This document shows positions 1 to 8,033 of a stretch of 64,000 nucleotides of DNA, one piece after another. Source of the DNA: a marine actinobacterium PHSC20C1. Lineage in GTDB: Bacteria > Actinomycetota > Actinomycetes > Actinomycetales > Microbacteriaceae. How positions within the stretch are numbered: position 1 is the stretch's first letter; each line of letters starts with the position of its first letter. A program made the translations under genes and the position numbers. Under the pieces are notes generated by a model. The model saw nothing but the letters and a program-made list of their open reading frames with translations. It was not told where the DNA came from and ran no database searches. Location: positions 2,588,319-2,652,318 of the forward strand of contig CH672415.1 of assembly GCA_000153145.1 (NCBI GenBank), given 5' to 3'.

Positions 1-13
1 ACCGCCATCAGAA

Positions 14-1471
14 TTAGTGCGAGTCAGTTGCTTCGATCTCGCTGCGGTCTCCAGACCACAGAGTGTGGAAGGTGCCATCCATATCGACTCGCTTGTAGGT
101 GTGAGCGCCGAAGAAGTCGCGCTGACCCTGCACAAGAGCCGCAGGCAGTCGTGGTGCGCGCAGGCTGTCGTAGTAGGCGAGCGATGACGAGAATGCGGGA
201 GTCGGGATGCCGGCAGCAGCCGCCCCAGCAACAACACGTCGCCAGGAGTCTTGAGTGCCCGCCATCGCCTCGGTGAAGTACGGGGCGGCAACGAGGGCCA
301 CGAGACCGGGGTTCTCGGCGTACGCCTCGGTGATGCGGTTCAAGAAGCGTGCCCGAATGATGCAACCACCGCGCCAGATTTTGGCAATCTCGCCCTTCTT
401 GATGTCCCAGTTGTACTCTTCAGCTCCCGCAACAATGGCATCGAAACCCTGGCTATACGCGATGATTTTGGAGGCGTAGAGAGCCTGACGGACATCCTCA
501 ATGAATGCAGCCTTGTCGGCGACAACGGGGATCTCGGTTGGGCCGGGCAGGGCACTGGATGCTGCTCGCTGAGCAGGTTTCGAGGAAACGGCGCGAGCGA
601 AGACGGCTTCGGCGATGCCCGAAACGGGAACTCCAAGGTTGAGCGAGGTTTGCACGGTCCACACGCCGGTGCCCTTGGATCCGGCCTGGTCGAGAATGAT
701 GTCGACAAGTGGCTTGTCGGTCTTGGCATCAACTTGGCGAAGCACTTCGGCGGTGATCTCGATGAGGTAGCTCTCGAGTTCGCCCTTGTTCCACTCGGCG
801 AAGATGTCGGCGATTTCGGCTGGTGTCGCGCCGGTGCCCTGGCGGATGAGGTCGTAGGCCTCAGCGATGAGCTGCATGTCGGCGTACTCAATGCCGTTGT
901 GGATCATCTTGACGAAGTGGCCAGCGCCGTCGGTTCCGACGTGGGTAACGCAGGGCTCGCCTTCGGCGATTGCGGCGATCGACTTGAGGATCGGGCCAAG
1001 GGTCTCCCACGCTTCAGCGGAGCCACCGGGCATGATCGATGGCCCGAGGAGTGCGCCCTCTTCGCCCCCGGAGATTCCGGCGCCGACGAAGTTGATGCCC
1101 GTTTCACGTACGGCCTTTTCGCGACGGATGGTGTCAGTGAAGAGTGCGTTTCCGCCATCGACGATAATGTCGCCGGGTTCGAAAGCCTCAGTGAGGGCGT
1201 CGATTACGGCATCCGTTCCCTTTCCAGCCTGCACCATGATGATGGCGGTGCGGGGTGTCGACAGCGACGCGGCAAATTCTGCATAGGTGGATGCCGGAAC
1301 GAAGCCCGCCTCGGGATGTTCCTCAAGCAGCGTCTCGGTCTTCGAGTAGGAGCGGTTGTAGATCGCTACGGTGTTGCCTTCGCGGCTCGCGAGGTTTCGC
1401 GCGAGGTTTGAGCCCATAACTGCGAGCCCTACTACGCCAATGTTTGCGGTTGCCTGCTCAGCAGCGGTCAT
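14..1471 (-). CDS. gnd: 6-phosphogluconate dehydrogenase, decarboxylating
   Basis: Oxidises and decarboxylates 6-phosphogluconate to ribulose 5-phosphate, the last oxidative step of the pentose phosphate pathway, in the cytosol. The 485-residue protein has the Rossmann motif GLAVMG at 15-20, an NRSYSKTE loop that contacts NADP, the GAGISGGEEGA substrate segment in the middle of the first half, and the catalytic-lysine block KMIHNGIEY near residue 187; length fits the long GndA type. An upstream in-frame ATG exists at 1534, but the start at 1471 is chosen because AAGGAG lies eight bases before it. It faces away from the gluconate genes that begin at 2621 and supplies the enzyme that consumes their product. 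Confidence 0.95.
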   Translation of the reverse strand: MTAAEQATANIGVVGLAVMGSNLARNLASREGNTVAIYNRSYSKTETLLEEHPEAGFVPASTYAEFAASLSTPRTAIIMVQAGKGTDAVIDALTEAFEPGDIIVDGGNALFTDTIRREKAVRETGINFVGAGISGGEEGALLGPSIMPGGSAEAWETLGPILKSIAAIAEGEPCVTHVGTDGAGHFVKMIHNGIEYADMQLIAEAYDLIRQGTGATPAEIADIFAEWNKGELESYLIEITAEVLRQVDAKTDKPLVDIILDQAGSKGTGVWTVQTSLNLGVPVSGIAEAVFARAVSSKPAQRAASSALPGPTEIPVVADKAAFIEDVRQALYASKIIAYSQGFDAIVAGAEEYNWDIKKGEIAKIWRGGCIIRARFLNRITEAYAENPGLVALVAAPYFTEAMAGTQDSWRRVVAGAAAAGIPTPAFSSSLAYYDSLRAPRLPAALVQGQRDFFGAHTYKRVDMDGTFHTLWSGDRSEIEATDSH

Positions 1472-1498
1472 ATCGTTCACTCCTTGACTCTGGGACAA

Positions 1499-1541
1499 AG
1501 TGGTGGGCCCAAATTTCACGAGTGGTTGGCCCAATGATCAA
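1499..1541 (-). promoter_or_regulatory. Candidate gnd promoter with two direct repeats
   Basis: On the minus strand TTGATC (1536-1541) and TGAAAT (1513-1518) are 17 bases apart, a plausible -35/-10 pair for gnd. Two 14-base direct repeats, TTGGGCCAACCACT (1521-1534) and TTGGGCCCACCACT (1499-1512), are 22 bp apart, about two helix turns, and bracket the -10. This looks like a regulator site; the regulator is not known. Confidence 0.45.
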
Positions 1542-1635
1542 GCCTAGGGCACCCGGCGGGAGCCACTTGTAGCATCCGTTCAGCTACTGCTCGACGTCCG
1601 GACTGTGGTCGGAATTGGGGGAGTACCGTGGGTGC

Positions 1636-1953
1636 ATGAGTCAGCCCGTGATCGTAACTGCCGTTTTCCACTTTCGTCCAGCGAGCCGTGATGCTGTCCT
1701 CGCTGCACTTCGCCCGGCAGTCAGTGCTGTACATGAGGAGCTCGGGTGTGAGCTCTACGCCCTCCACGAGGCTGTCGATGGTTCGTTTGTGCTGATCGAG
1801 AAGTGGGAGTCGGTGGAGTTGCTGGATGCACACGGCTCGAGTCCCGCCGTTGAAACCCTGGTTGGCGCTATCGGTGAGCACTTGACCGCGCCAGTTGACG
1901 TGACGCGACTCACCGGCATTCCGATGGGTACCGACGCTCAGGGAGCGCTCTAA
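1636..1953 (+). CDS. ABM-domain monooxygenase-like protein
   Basis: A 105-residue single-domain dimeric alpha-beta barrel protein of the antibiotic biosynthesis monooxygenase (ABM) family, small cofactor-free oxygenases or quinol monooxygenases such as YgiN. The sequence runs VTAVFHFRPASRDAVLAAL, then ELGCELYALHE, then the conserved FVLIEKWES strand typical of the fold. The start at ATG 1636 removes a poor 7-residue TTG extension; a GGGGGAG stretch lies about 13 bases upstream. The substrate is unknown. A second ABM protein is encoded at 42654-42956. Confidence 0.8.
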   Translation: MSQPVIVTAVFHFRPASRDAVLAALRPAVSAVHEELGCELYALHEAVDGSFVLIEKWESVELLDAHGSSPAVETLVGAIGEHLTAPVDVTRLTGIPMGTDAQGAL

Positions 1954-1983
1954 CTTGCGCCCTGCTGTGGTGACGCTGCGTCG

Positions 1984-2409
1984 TTAGTACCGTTCGGGCT
2001 CAGGTGCAAGGCGGAACCGACGTCCGCTGACCTCGGTAGGAGTTATTTCGACCCAGACGTATTTGAGAGTTGGAATGAGCGGTTTGAGGGGCAGTTGGTC
2101 GGCCTCGAAAATTTCCTTCTGAGAATCAATAACTCTCGCAGTCCCTTTCACTACAACGCTCCAGGCGATGTGCGTCCCCACCGAGTCAGTCTCGAGTGCG
2201 ACTTTGTCGTTGATGGTGAGCTTCAGCAGCTTGGTGCCCTGCGAAGTGCGCAGCAGTAGGCGGTCTCCGACGGCAATGAAGTTGACGGGCGATATTTCGG
2301 GCTCACCTTGAAAGCTGACTGCAATCCGGCCCAAGCTGGAGCCGCGCAGCAACTCCCAACAGGTTTCCAGCGTTAATTCTTCCACCGGATCGTTCAGATT
2401 CTCGCTCAT
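1984..2409 (-). CDS. Pyridoxamine 5'-phosphate oxidase family FMN-binding protein
   Basis: A 141-residue split-barrel flavin or F420 binding protein. The motifs CWELLRGSSLGRIAVS near the N-terminus and PVNFIAVGDRLLLRTSQGTKL in the centre are the usual signature of small actinobacterial PNPOx-like and nitroimidazole-reductase-like proteins. The ATG at 2409 is chosen over an upstream start at 2490 because GGAAGGA lies just before it. Function is not known beyond the fold; enzymes of this group reduce small molecules or bind haem. It stands alone between gnd and the gluconate operon. Confidence 0.75.
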   Translation of the reverse strand: MSENLNDPVEELTLETCWELLRGSSLGRIAVSFQGEPEISPVNFIAVGDRLLLRTSQGTKLLKLTINDKVALETDSVGTHIAWSVVVKGTARVIDSQKEIFEADQLPLKPLIPTLKYVWVEITPTEVSGRRFRLAPEPERY

Positions 2410-2544
2410 GGAGTCATCCTTCCCTGCTGCAATCTTCCCACTGCGCTGGCCCTGAAGCGAGCTTTTGAGTGGATCCGGGAGGGGGCTCAACGCTAGAACT
2501 GCCGAGAACTCTCCTCCACCTTCGGAGATATTTCCTCAATGACT

Positions 2545-2620
2545 TTGCATTAAGTCTGCTTTAAGGCACACTAGTGAAATTGATATCAGACGTAACGATG
2601 CGTCGATTGTTAGGAAAAGT
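2545..2620 (+). promoter_or_regulatory. Candidate promoter/operator of the gluconate-idonate operon
   Basis: The 211-base gap 2410-2620 has no gene. TTGCAT (2545-2550) and CACACT (2567-2572) could form a weak promoter. Two short perfect palindromes follow, CACTAGTG (2569-2576) and TGATATCA (2581-2588), where an operator for the GntR protein at 6433-7149 would be expected. This is position-based inference only. Confidence 0.3.
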
Positions 2621-3142
2621 GTGGCGTCACAATTTCCACCCCTCATCGTGATGGGTGTCTCTGGATCCGGTAAGTCGACCGTTGGCGCTGCCCTTGGCGA
2701 AGCGCTCGGCATGCAGTTCATTGATGGCGATGACCTTCACCCTCGCGCCAACAAAGTAAAGATGGCAGCCGGGCACGCGCTCAACGACGAAGACCGAGCA
2801 CCCTGGCTAGAGATCATCGCCGACCGCATCGGGGCCGAACTGGCCGAAGGTAATCCCATCATCGTTGCGTGCTCGTCGCTCAAGCGTTCGTACCGCAGTC
2901 TTCTCACGGCATATGCGCCCTCGACGGTTTTCGTGCACCTTCAAGGGGACCGCGCAGTTATCGCTGAACGCCAATCGCACCGTCACCACGAGTACATGCC
3001 AAACAGCCTGCTCGACTCCCAGTTCGACACGCTCGAACCCCTCCAGAACGACGAGCGCGGAGTGCTCGTTGATCTCACTCAAACTCCGGACAACATCGTC
3101 CGGTCAGTCAAAAAAGATCTCACCGACAACTTCGTCGACTGA
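2621..3142 (+). CDS. gntK: Gluconokinase
   Basis: Phosphorylates D-gluconate to 6-phosphogluconate with ATP. The 173-residue protein matches the GntK/IdnK family in length, with P-loop GVSGSGKST near residues 13-21, the DGDDLHP substrate loop, the HALNDEDRAPWL motif and the CSSLKRSYR segment, all hallmarks of the family. It starts at GTG 2621 after AGGAAAA. First gene of a plus-strand set with gntP, idnO and idnD (gaps of 9-23 bases), so it is probably co-transcribed with them. Confidence 0.95.
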   Translation: MASQFPPLIVMGVSGSGKSTVGAALGEALGMQFIDGDDLHPRANKVKMAAGHALNDEDRAPWLEIIADRIGAELAEGNPIIVACSSLKRSYRSLLTAYAPSTVFVHLQGDRAVIAERQSHRHHEYMPNSLLDSQFDTLEPLQNDERGVLVDLTQTPDNIVRSVKKDLTDNFVD

Positions 3143-3165
3143 GCTGCACAACACAAGTTAGGACA

Positions 3166-4575
3166 ATGATGACCGACCTTACATTGCTGTGGGAGTTGCC
3201 CACGTGGGGCCTACTCCTTCTGGCCGCAGGTGCGATTGCGCTCTTGCTGCTGTTGATCATCGTGGGCCGCGTTCACGCGTTCCTCTCGCTGATCATCGTG
3301 AGCCTCGTGACCGCGATCGCCGCGGGTATCCCCACGAACCAAATAATCCCGACCCTCACGTCGGGCTTCGGTGGCACTCTCGCTAGCGTCGCCTTGCTGG
3401 TTGGTCTTGGTGCGATGCTGGGCCGGATGCTCGAAATGAGTGGGGGAGCTCAAGTGCTCGCCGACACCCTCATCCGACGCTTCGGAGAAAAGCGAGCACC
3501 GTTGGCCTTGGCCGTAGCCTCGCTCATGATGGGTTTCCCCATCTTCTTCGATGCCGGACTTGTCGTAATGCTGCCCATCATCTTCACGGTTGCCCGTCGC
3601 CTGGGTGGATCGCTTCTGCTCTACGCCTTCCCCGCAGCCGTCGCATTCTCGGTCATGCACATCTTCGTTCCGCCGCACCCCGGCCCGGTCGCTGCAACGG
3701 GTCTCCTCGGCGCCGACGTTGGTCTCGTGCTGATCTTCGGACTCATCGTCGCCATCCCCACCTGGTACGTCGTTGGCTACAAGTTCGGCACCTGGACCGG
3801 TAAGCGATTCGATATTGCTATCCCCGACATTCTGTTCGGGAGCCAAGATGACGAGAAGGCAGCAGAGTTCAAGTCGAACCCCAAGCTCGGCACGATCCTC
3901 TTCCTGCTGCTTCTTCCCCTCGGCCTAATCTTCATGAACACCGGACTCAACGCCCTCGCGACCGCCGGAGCGGTTGACCTCCAGAATCCCGTAGTTCAAG
4001 TTCTACGCCTACTCGGCGAAACACCGATTGCTCTGCTCATCACCGTCGTCTTCGGCATGTGGTTGCTCGGATGGAAGCGCAACAAGAAGCGCACGCTCAT
4101 CGAGACAATCGTCGATAGCGCACTCGGCCCGGTTAGCTCGATCATCCTCATCACCGGTGCCGGTGGAATGTTCGGTGGCGTACTGCGCGCCAGCGGAATC
4201 GGCCAGAGCATTGCATCCTCGCTTGAGTCAATAGGTATGCCGCTCATCGTTGCCGGCTTCGTGATCGCTGCGATCATCCGGGTAGCTCAAGGTTCAGCAA
4301 CCGTTGCCCTCACCACTGCGGCAGCGCTCATTCAGCCCGTTGTTCTCGCCGATGCCAGCCTCAACCCGGTAGAGCTCGCAGCCATTGTGCTCGCGCTCGC
4401 TGCCGGATCGGTGTTTGCTGGTCACGTAAACGACTCAGGCTTCTGGCTGGTCAGCCGCTTCTTCGGCATGGACACCCAGACCACCCTGCGCACGTGGACC
4501 GTTGGCCAAGCACTCATCGGTGTCATGGGCTTCGCGATCGCGTTCGTCATCTTTATCGTCGCCGGAATGTTCTAG
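3166..4575 (+). CDS. gntP: Gluconate:H+ symporter, GntP family
   Basis: A polytopic inner-membrane permease of 469 residues with about 12 hydrophobic segments that imports gluconate (or idonate) with protons. GntP-family features include GFGGTLASVALLVGLGAMLGRMLE near the N-terminus, FFDAGLVVMLPIIF, the conserved HPGPVAA turn, and the C-terminal GHVNDSGFWLVSRFFGM block. Two adjacent ATG codons (3166, 3169) could start translation; the spacing from TTAGGAC slightly favours the second. It lies 23 bases after gntK. Confidence 0.93.
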   Translation: MMTDLTLLWELPTWGLLLLAAGAIALLLLLIIVGRVHAFLSLIIVSLVTAIAAGIPTNQIIPTLTSGFGGTLASVALLVGLGAMLGRMLEMSGGAQVLADTLIRRFGEKRAPLALAVASLMMGFPIFFDAGLVVMLPIIFTVARRLGGSLLLYAFPAAVAFSVMHIFVPPHPGPVAATGLLGADVGLVLIFGLIVAIPTWYVVGYKFGTWTGKRFDIAIPDILFGSQDDEKAAEFKSNPKLGTILFLLLLPLGLIFMNTGLNALATAGAVDLQNPVVQVLRLLGETPIALLITVVFGMWLLGWKRNKKRTLIETIVDSALGPVSSIILITGAGGMFGGVLRASGIGQSIASSLESIGMPLIVAGFVIAAIIRVAQGSATVALTTAAALIQPVVLADASLNPVELAAIVLALAAGSVFAGHVNDSGFWLVSRFFGMDTQTTLRTWTVGQALIGVMGFAIAFVIFIVAGMF

Positions 4576-4584
4576 GAGATAGCC

Positions 4585-5358
4585 GTGGCATCCACCCTGT
4601 TTGACCTCAGCGGGCGCATCGCGCTCGTCACCGGATCCAGCCGAGGAATCGGGCGCGTAATTGCGCAAGCCCTCGCCGAAGCCGGTGCAACGATCGTGCT
4701 GAACGGTCGCGATGAGGAGCGCCTTGCCGCCACTCACGCCGACTTCAGCTCCGAGTTTGGGGCCCAACGCGTCTACGCTCGCGCGTTTGACGTAGCGGAT
4801 GCCACGGCTGTCGCCACCGCGATTGCCGAGATTGAGGCATCCATCGGTGCGATCGGGGTGCTCGTGAACAACGCGGGCATCCAGCATCGCGAACCGATGC
4901 TCGATCTCAAGGTGGAGGACTGGAACCGAGTCATCTCCACCAACCTCACCAGCGCGTTCCTCGTCGGCCGTGAAGCTGCGCGCCACATGTTGGCACGTGG
5001 TGCGGGCAAGATAATCAACATTGCTTCGGTGCAGGCCGATCTGGCGCGACCGACTATCGGGCCGTACACGGTCTCGAAGGGCGGCATCCGCAACCTGACG
5101 CGTGCCATGACCGCGGAGTGGGCGGGCGGCGGGTTGCAGATCAATGCGATCGCGCCCGGCTACATCCACACCGAAATGACTCAGGCACTCGTTGACGACG
5201 ACACCTTTAACAACTGGATTCTGGGCCGCACGCCTGCCGGTCGTTGGGGAACTCCCGCCGACCTTGGTGGGCCAGCGGTCTGGCTTGCCTCGAGCGGTTC
5301 TGATTATGTGAACGGCCAGGTCATCTTTATTGATGGCGGCATGACCGTCGTCGTCTAG
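4585..5358 (+). CDS. idnO: Gluconate 5-dehydrogenase-like SDR
   Basis: A 257-residue short-chain dehydrogenase, probably reducing 5-ketogluconate to gluconate with NAD(P)H. It shows TGSSRGIG (cofactor glycine motif), NNAG, the catalytic serine in NIASVQ, YTVSK (Tyr and Lys of the catalytic set) and a C-terminal GQVIFIDGGM. The assignment to the IdnO type rests on the neighbours, gntK-gntP before and an IdnD-like enzyme after; related SDRs such as 2-deoxy-D-gluconate 3-dehydrogenase cannot be excluded. GTG start 10 bases after gntP. Confidence 0.85.
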   Translation: MASTLFDLSGRIALVTGSSRGIGRVIAQALAEAGATIVLNGRDEERLAATHADFSSEFGAQRVYARAFDVADATAVATAIAEIEASIGAIGVLVNNAGIQHREPMLDLKVEDWNRVISTNLTSAFLVGREAARHMLARGAGKIINIASVQADLARPTIGPYTVSKGGIRNLTRAMTAEWAGGGLQINAIAPGYIHTEMTQALVDDDTFNNWILGRTPAGRWGTPADLGGPAVWLASSGSDYVNGQVIFIDGGMTVVV

Positions 5359-5369
5359 GACTGGACATC

Positions 5370-6413
5370 ATGACTTATGCAATTCCCGCCGAAACTCTCG
5401 CCGTAACGATTCACGCGCAAGATGATTTGCGCGTCGAGATAATTCCGCTTGCTACACCCGCCGCTGATGAGGCCGTCGTGCAGGTCGCATTTGGTGGCGT
5501 GTGTGGTTCCGATTTGCACTACTGGTCGCACGGTGCCGCAGGGGAGTCGATCCTCAAAGCGCCCATGATTCTGGGCCACGAGGTCGTCGGTACGGTTGTT
5601 CAGCAGGCTGCCGATGGCAGTGGTCCTGCGGCCGGCGCGACAGTCGCAGTTCATCCGGCAACTCCCGGTGGCACTGAGCCGCGGTGGCCAGAAGACAGCC
5701 CGAACCTGTCTCCGGGGTGTACCTACCTTGGGAGTGCAGCGCGATTCCCGCACACAGAAGGCGCTTTTGCGGAGTTTGTGACCCTACCCAGCCGGATGCT
5801 GCGAGCACTCCCGAGCTCGCTTGAACTACGAGATGCCGCTCTCGTCGAACCTGCGAGCGTCGCTTGGCATGCGGTATCCCGTGCCGGTGATGTGCGCGGA
5901 AAGCGTGCTCTCGTCATCGGTGCCGGCCCGATCGGTGCCCTCATCGTCGCCGTTCTCGCCCGCGCAGGTGCACGCGAGATTGTGGCCGTCGATATGTTCG
6001 AGGGTCCGCTTGCGACCGCCAGCGCAGTCGGTGCCACCACCACAATTCCAGCCACCGATGAGGATGCTGTTGCCGCGGTTGACGCCGACATCGTTTTCGA
6101 GTCGTCCGGCAGCTATCGCGGCCTGGCATCCGCAATACGGGGAGCAACCCGTGGTGGCCGCGTTGTCATGGTTGGACTATTGCCTTCGGGTCAGCAGCCG
6201 GCTCTGATCTCACTCGCGATCACTCGCGAACTGGAGTTGGTCGGTTCGTTCCGTTTCAACGACGAGATCGACGAAGTGATTGCGGCGCTCGCCGACGGTT
6301 CTCTGTTTGTGGCGCCGATTGTCACCCACGAGTTTGCCGCCGCCGATGCTCACGAAGCCTTCGCCGTTGCTACAGACTCGGCGAACAGCGGCAAAGTGCT
6401 CCTGCGTTTCTAG
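5370..6413 (+). CDS. idnD: L-idonate 5-dehydrogenase-like zinc alcohol dehydrogenase
   Basis: A 347-residue medium-chain dehydrogenase expected to oxidise L-idonate to 5-ketogluconate. Catalytic zinc ligands are present: Cys45 in GGVCGSDLHYW and His70-Glu71 in MILGHE; the nucleotide motif GAGPIGALIVAVLARAGA follows in the second half. The loop that normally holds four structural-zinc cysteines (about 97-117) keeps only Cys117, so the structural zinc seems lost. The retained LGSAARFPHTEGAFAEF stretch resembles idonate dehydrogenases. It follows idnO by 11 bases and ends close to the converging gntR. Confidence 0.85.
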   Translation: MTYAIPAETLAVTIHAQDDLRVEIIPLATPAADEAVVQVAFGGVCGSDLHYWSHGAAGESILKAPMILGHEVVGTVVQQAADGSGPAAGATVAVHPATPGGTEPRWPEDSPNLSPGCTYLGSAARFPHTEGAFAEFVTLPSRMLRALPSSLELRDAALVEPASVAWHAVSRAGDVRGKRALVIGAGPIGALIVAVLARAGAREIVAVDMFEGPLATASAVGATTTIPATDEDAVAAVDADIVFESSGSYRGLASAIRGATRGGRVVMVGLLPSGQQPALISLAITRELELVGSFRFNDEIDEVIAALADGSLFVAPIVTHEFAAADAHEAFAVATDSANSGKVLLRF

Positions 6414-6432
6414 GGTGATTGTTGTTCGCGCT

Positions 6433-7149
6433 CTAATCGAGGAAGATGCGCGGTTCGCCAGCCCAGATCGGTTCTACCTCATCAATAGTGCGGCTCATGA
6501 TGCGCTCCATTGATGTGTAGGCATCCTCGGGGCGTTTGCCTTGAATCGCGTCAGCGACATCCACGTGCAGCTGAAGGGCTTCTTCGTGTGGTTGTGATGG
6601 CATAAGCCCGCGATGGGTGCGGCCCGTGAGCACTTCGGCGATCACACGGTCGAGGCGCGCGAACATTTCGTTTCCGCTGGCGGCAAGCACAAGCGAGTGA
6701 AAACGGATGTCGAGTTCGAGAAAAAGTTCAAGGTCGCCAGAACGCCCGACTGATCGCATTCGCGCTGCCAGCGCGAGTAGTTCACCGCTCGTCTCTTCTG
6801 AAGCGTACGTTGCGGCAAGCTGTGCAGCCTGAGGTTCGATTGCCGTGCGCAACTCAGTGAGCGACCGCAATTGTTTGCCATTTTCGGTCTGCTCGAGTCG
6901 CCAGCGAATCACGAGCGGATCGTAAAGACTCCACAGTGACATTGGCTGAACGCGCATCCCGACTCGCTTGACCGAGGCAACCATGCCCAGCGACTGCAGT
7001 ACGCGCACAGCCTCACGCACGACCGAGCGGGAGACACCGTATCGCTCTTCGAGTTGCTCGGCGAGGATGGTGGATTCGGGGGAGATCTCGCCCGAGACGA
7101 TGCTGAGCCCTAGATCATTGAGCACGCGTGCGTGAAGACCTCCGGACAT
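6433..7149 (-). CDS. gntR: GntR-family (FadR/FCD) regulator of the gluconate genes
   Basis: A 238-residue transcription factor: N-terminal winged helix with LEERYGVSRSVVREAVRVLQSLGMV, then an all-helical FCD ligand domain containing the metal/acid-binding pattern ELDIRFHSLVLAASGN and a later HVDVADAI. FCD regulators usually sense sugar acids or other organic acids. Its place at the end of the idonate/gluconate set, on the opposite strand, suggests it controls that operon. A TACTGT box six bases before its ATG (7156-7161) suggests a leaderless transcript. Confidence 0.88.
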   Translation of the reverse strand: MSGGLHARVLNDLGLSIVSGEISPESTILAEQLEERYGVSRSVVREAVRVLQSLGMVASVKRVGMRVQPMSLWSLYDPLVIRWRLEQTENGKQLRSLTELRTAIEPQAAQLAATYASEETSGELLALAARMRSVGRSGDLELFLELDIRFHSLVLAASGNEMFARLDRVIAEVLTGRTHRGLMPSQPHEEALQLHVDVADAIQGKRPEDAYTSMERIMSRTIDEVEPIWAGEPRIFLD

Positions 7150-7199
7150 GCTCCTACAGTAGCGGTTTGCCTCAGCGGTTCTGGGCCAGCGAGAGCGTG

Positions 7200-7379
7200 T
7201 ACACTGAGTCGTTGAACTTCGGCGAGGGAACCTTTGGGTTCCGTTATCGACGCGGCGGGCAAGTCACAGGGCTTTTCCTCACGTGGCAGACATCTGATCT
7301 GCCGGCGTTCGAGTTGAACTACAGACAATGATCTGGGCACTGCGCCCACCACGGACCTCTGGTCCACTAGGAGATAACA
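7200..7379 (+). promoter_or_regulatory. Structured 5' leader of rplY
   Basis: A -10-like TACACT (7200-7205) precedes about 170 bases of untranslated leader. It holds four short perfect hairpins: 7227-7242 (GGAACC/GGTTCC), 7285-7303 (GGCAGA/TCTGCC), 7334-7348 (TGGGC/GCCCA) and 7353-7365 (GGACC/GGTCC, directly before the AGGAG at 7369). GTTGAACT is repeated at 7211-7218 and 7313-7320. The arrangement looks like an autoregulatory ribosomal-protein leader; whether it belongs to a known family I cannot tell. Confidence 0.5.
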
Positions 7380-8006
7380 ATGGCTAAGAAAGCCGTAAAC
7401 CACGTCGTCACGGATGCCCGTGATTCCTTCGGCAAGGGTGCTGCCCGCAAGCTTCGCGCTCTCGGCAAGATCCCGGCCGTAATCTACGGTCACGGCACCG
7501 ACCCCATTCACGTTGCCCTTCCCGGCCACGAGATCGGCCTGATCCTGCGTAAGTCGAACCAGATTCTGGACCTCGACATCAACGGCAAGAGCCAGCTTGC
7601 TCTCGTCAAGGATGTGCAGAAGGACCCCGTTCGTCAGATCATCGAGCACATCGACCTCGTGGTTATCCGCAAGGGCGAGAAGGTCATCGTTGATGTACCG
7701 ATCCACCTCGTTGGTGAGTCGGCTCCCGGTACCATCGCCAACCTTGATGCACCGACCGTTTCGGTTGAGGCAGAAGCAACTCACATTCCTGAGTACTTCA
7801 CCGTCGACATTGAGGGCCGCGAAGAGGGCGATCACATTTACGCCAAGGACGTCACGCTCGTCGAGGGCTCAGAGCTTCTCTCCGACCCCGAGCTTCTCGT
7901 TGTCGGCGTCAGCACACCGCGCTCGTCGGTTGAAGCTGAAGCTGCTGAAGAAGAGGCTGCCGAAGTTGCTGCCGACGCTGCTGCGAATGCAGAGGCTGCA
8001 GAATAA
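7380..8006 (+). CDS. rplY: 50S ribosomal protein L25/general stress protein Ctc
   Basis: Binds 5S rRNA in the large ribosomal subunit. The 208-residue protein has the N-terminal L25 barrel ([25 protein letters not shown]) and the longer C-terminal TL5/Ctc domain ([33 protein letters not shown]). The last 25 residues are almost only Ala and Glu, an acidic tail frequent in actinobacterial homologues. ATG start with AGGAG seven bases before. pth follows after 26 bases, the usual pairing. Confidence 0.95.
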   Translation: MAKKAVNHVVTDARDSFGKGAARKLRALGKIPAVIYGHGTDPIHVALPGHEIGLILRKSNQILDLDINGKSQLALVKDVQKDPVRQIIEHIDLVVIRKGEKVIVDVPIHLVGESAPGTIANLDAPTVSVEAEATHIPEYFTVDIEGREEGDHIYAKDVTLVEGSELLSDPELLVVGVSTPRSSVEAEAAEEEAAEVAADAAANAEAAE

Positions 8007-8008
8007 TC

Positions 8009-8033
8009 CGATTTTTTCGCAAGCGAGAAATCG
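8009..8033 (+). promoter_or_regulatory. Inverted repeat covering the pth ribosome-binding region
   Basis: CGATTTTTTCGC (8009-8020) and GCGAGAAATCG (8023-8033) are near-complementary across a 2-base gap; the right arm includes the purine-rich GCGAGAAA and the first base of the pth GTG codon. It could dampen pth translation or work as a weak rplY terminator because of its T run. Confidence 0.4.

Noticed and set aside
251-1411. Long plus-strand open frame opposite gnd
   Set aside because: It is the antisense of gnd; its codons only mirror the real gene and the product matches no domain.
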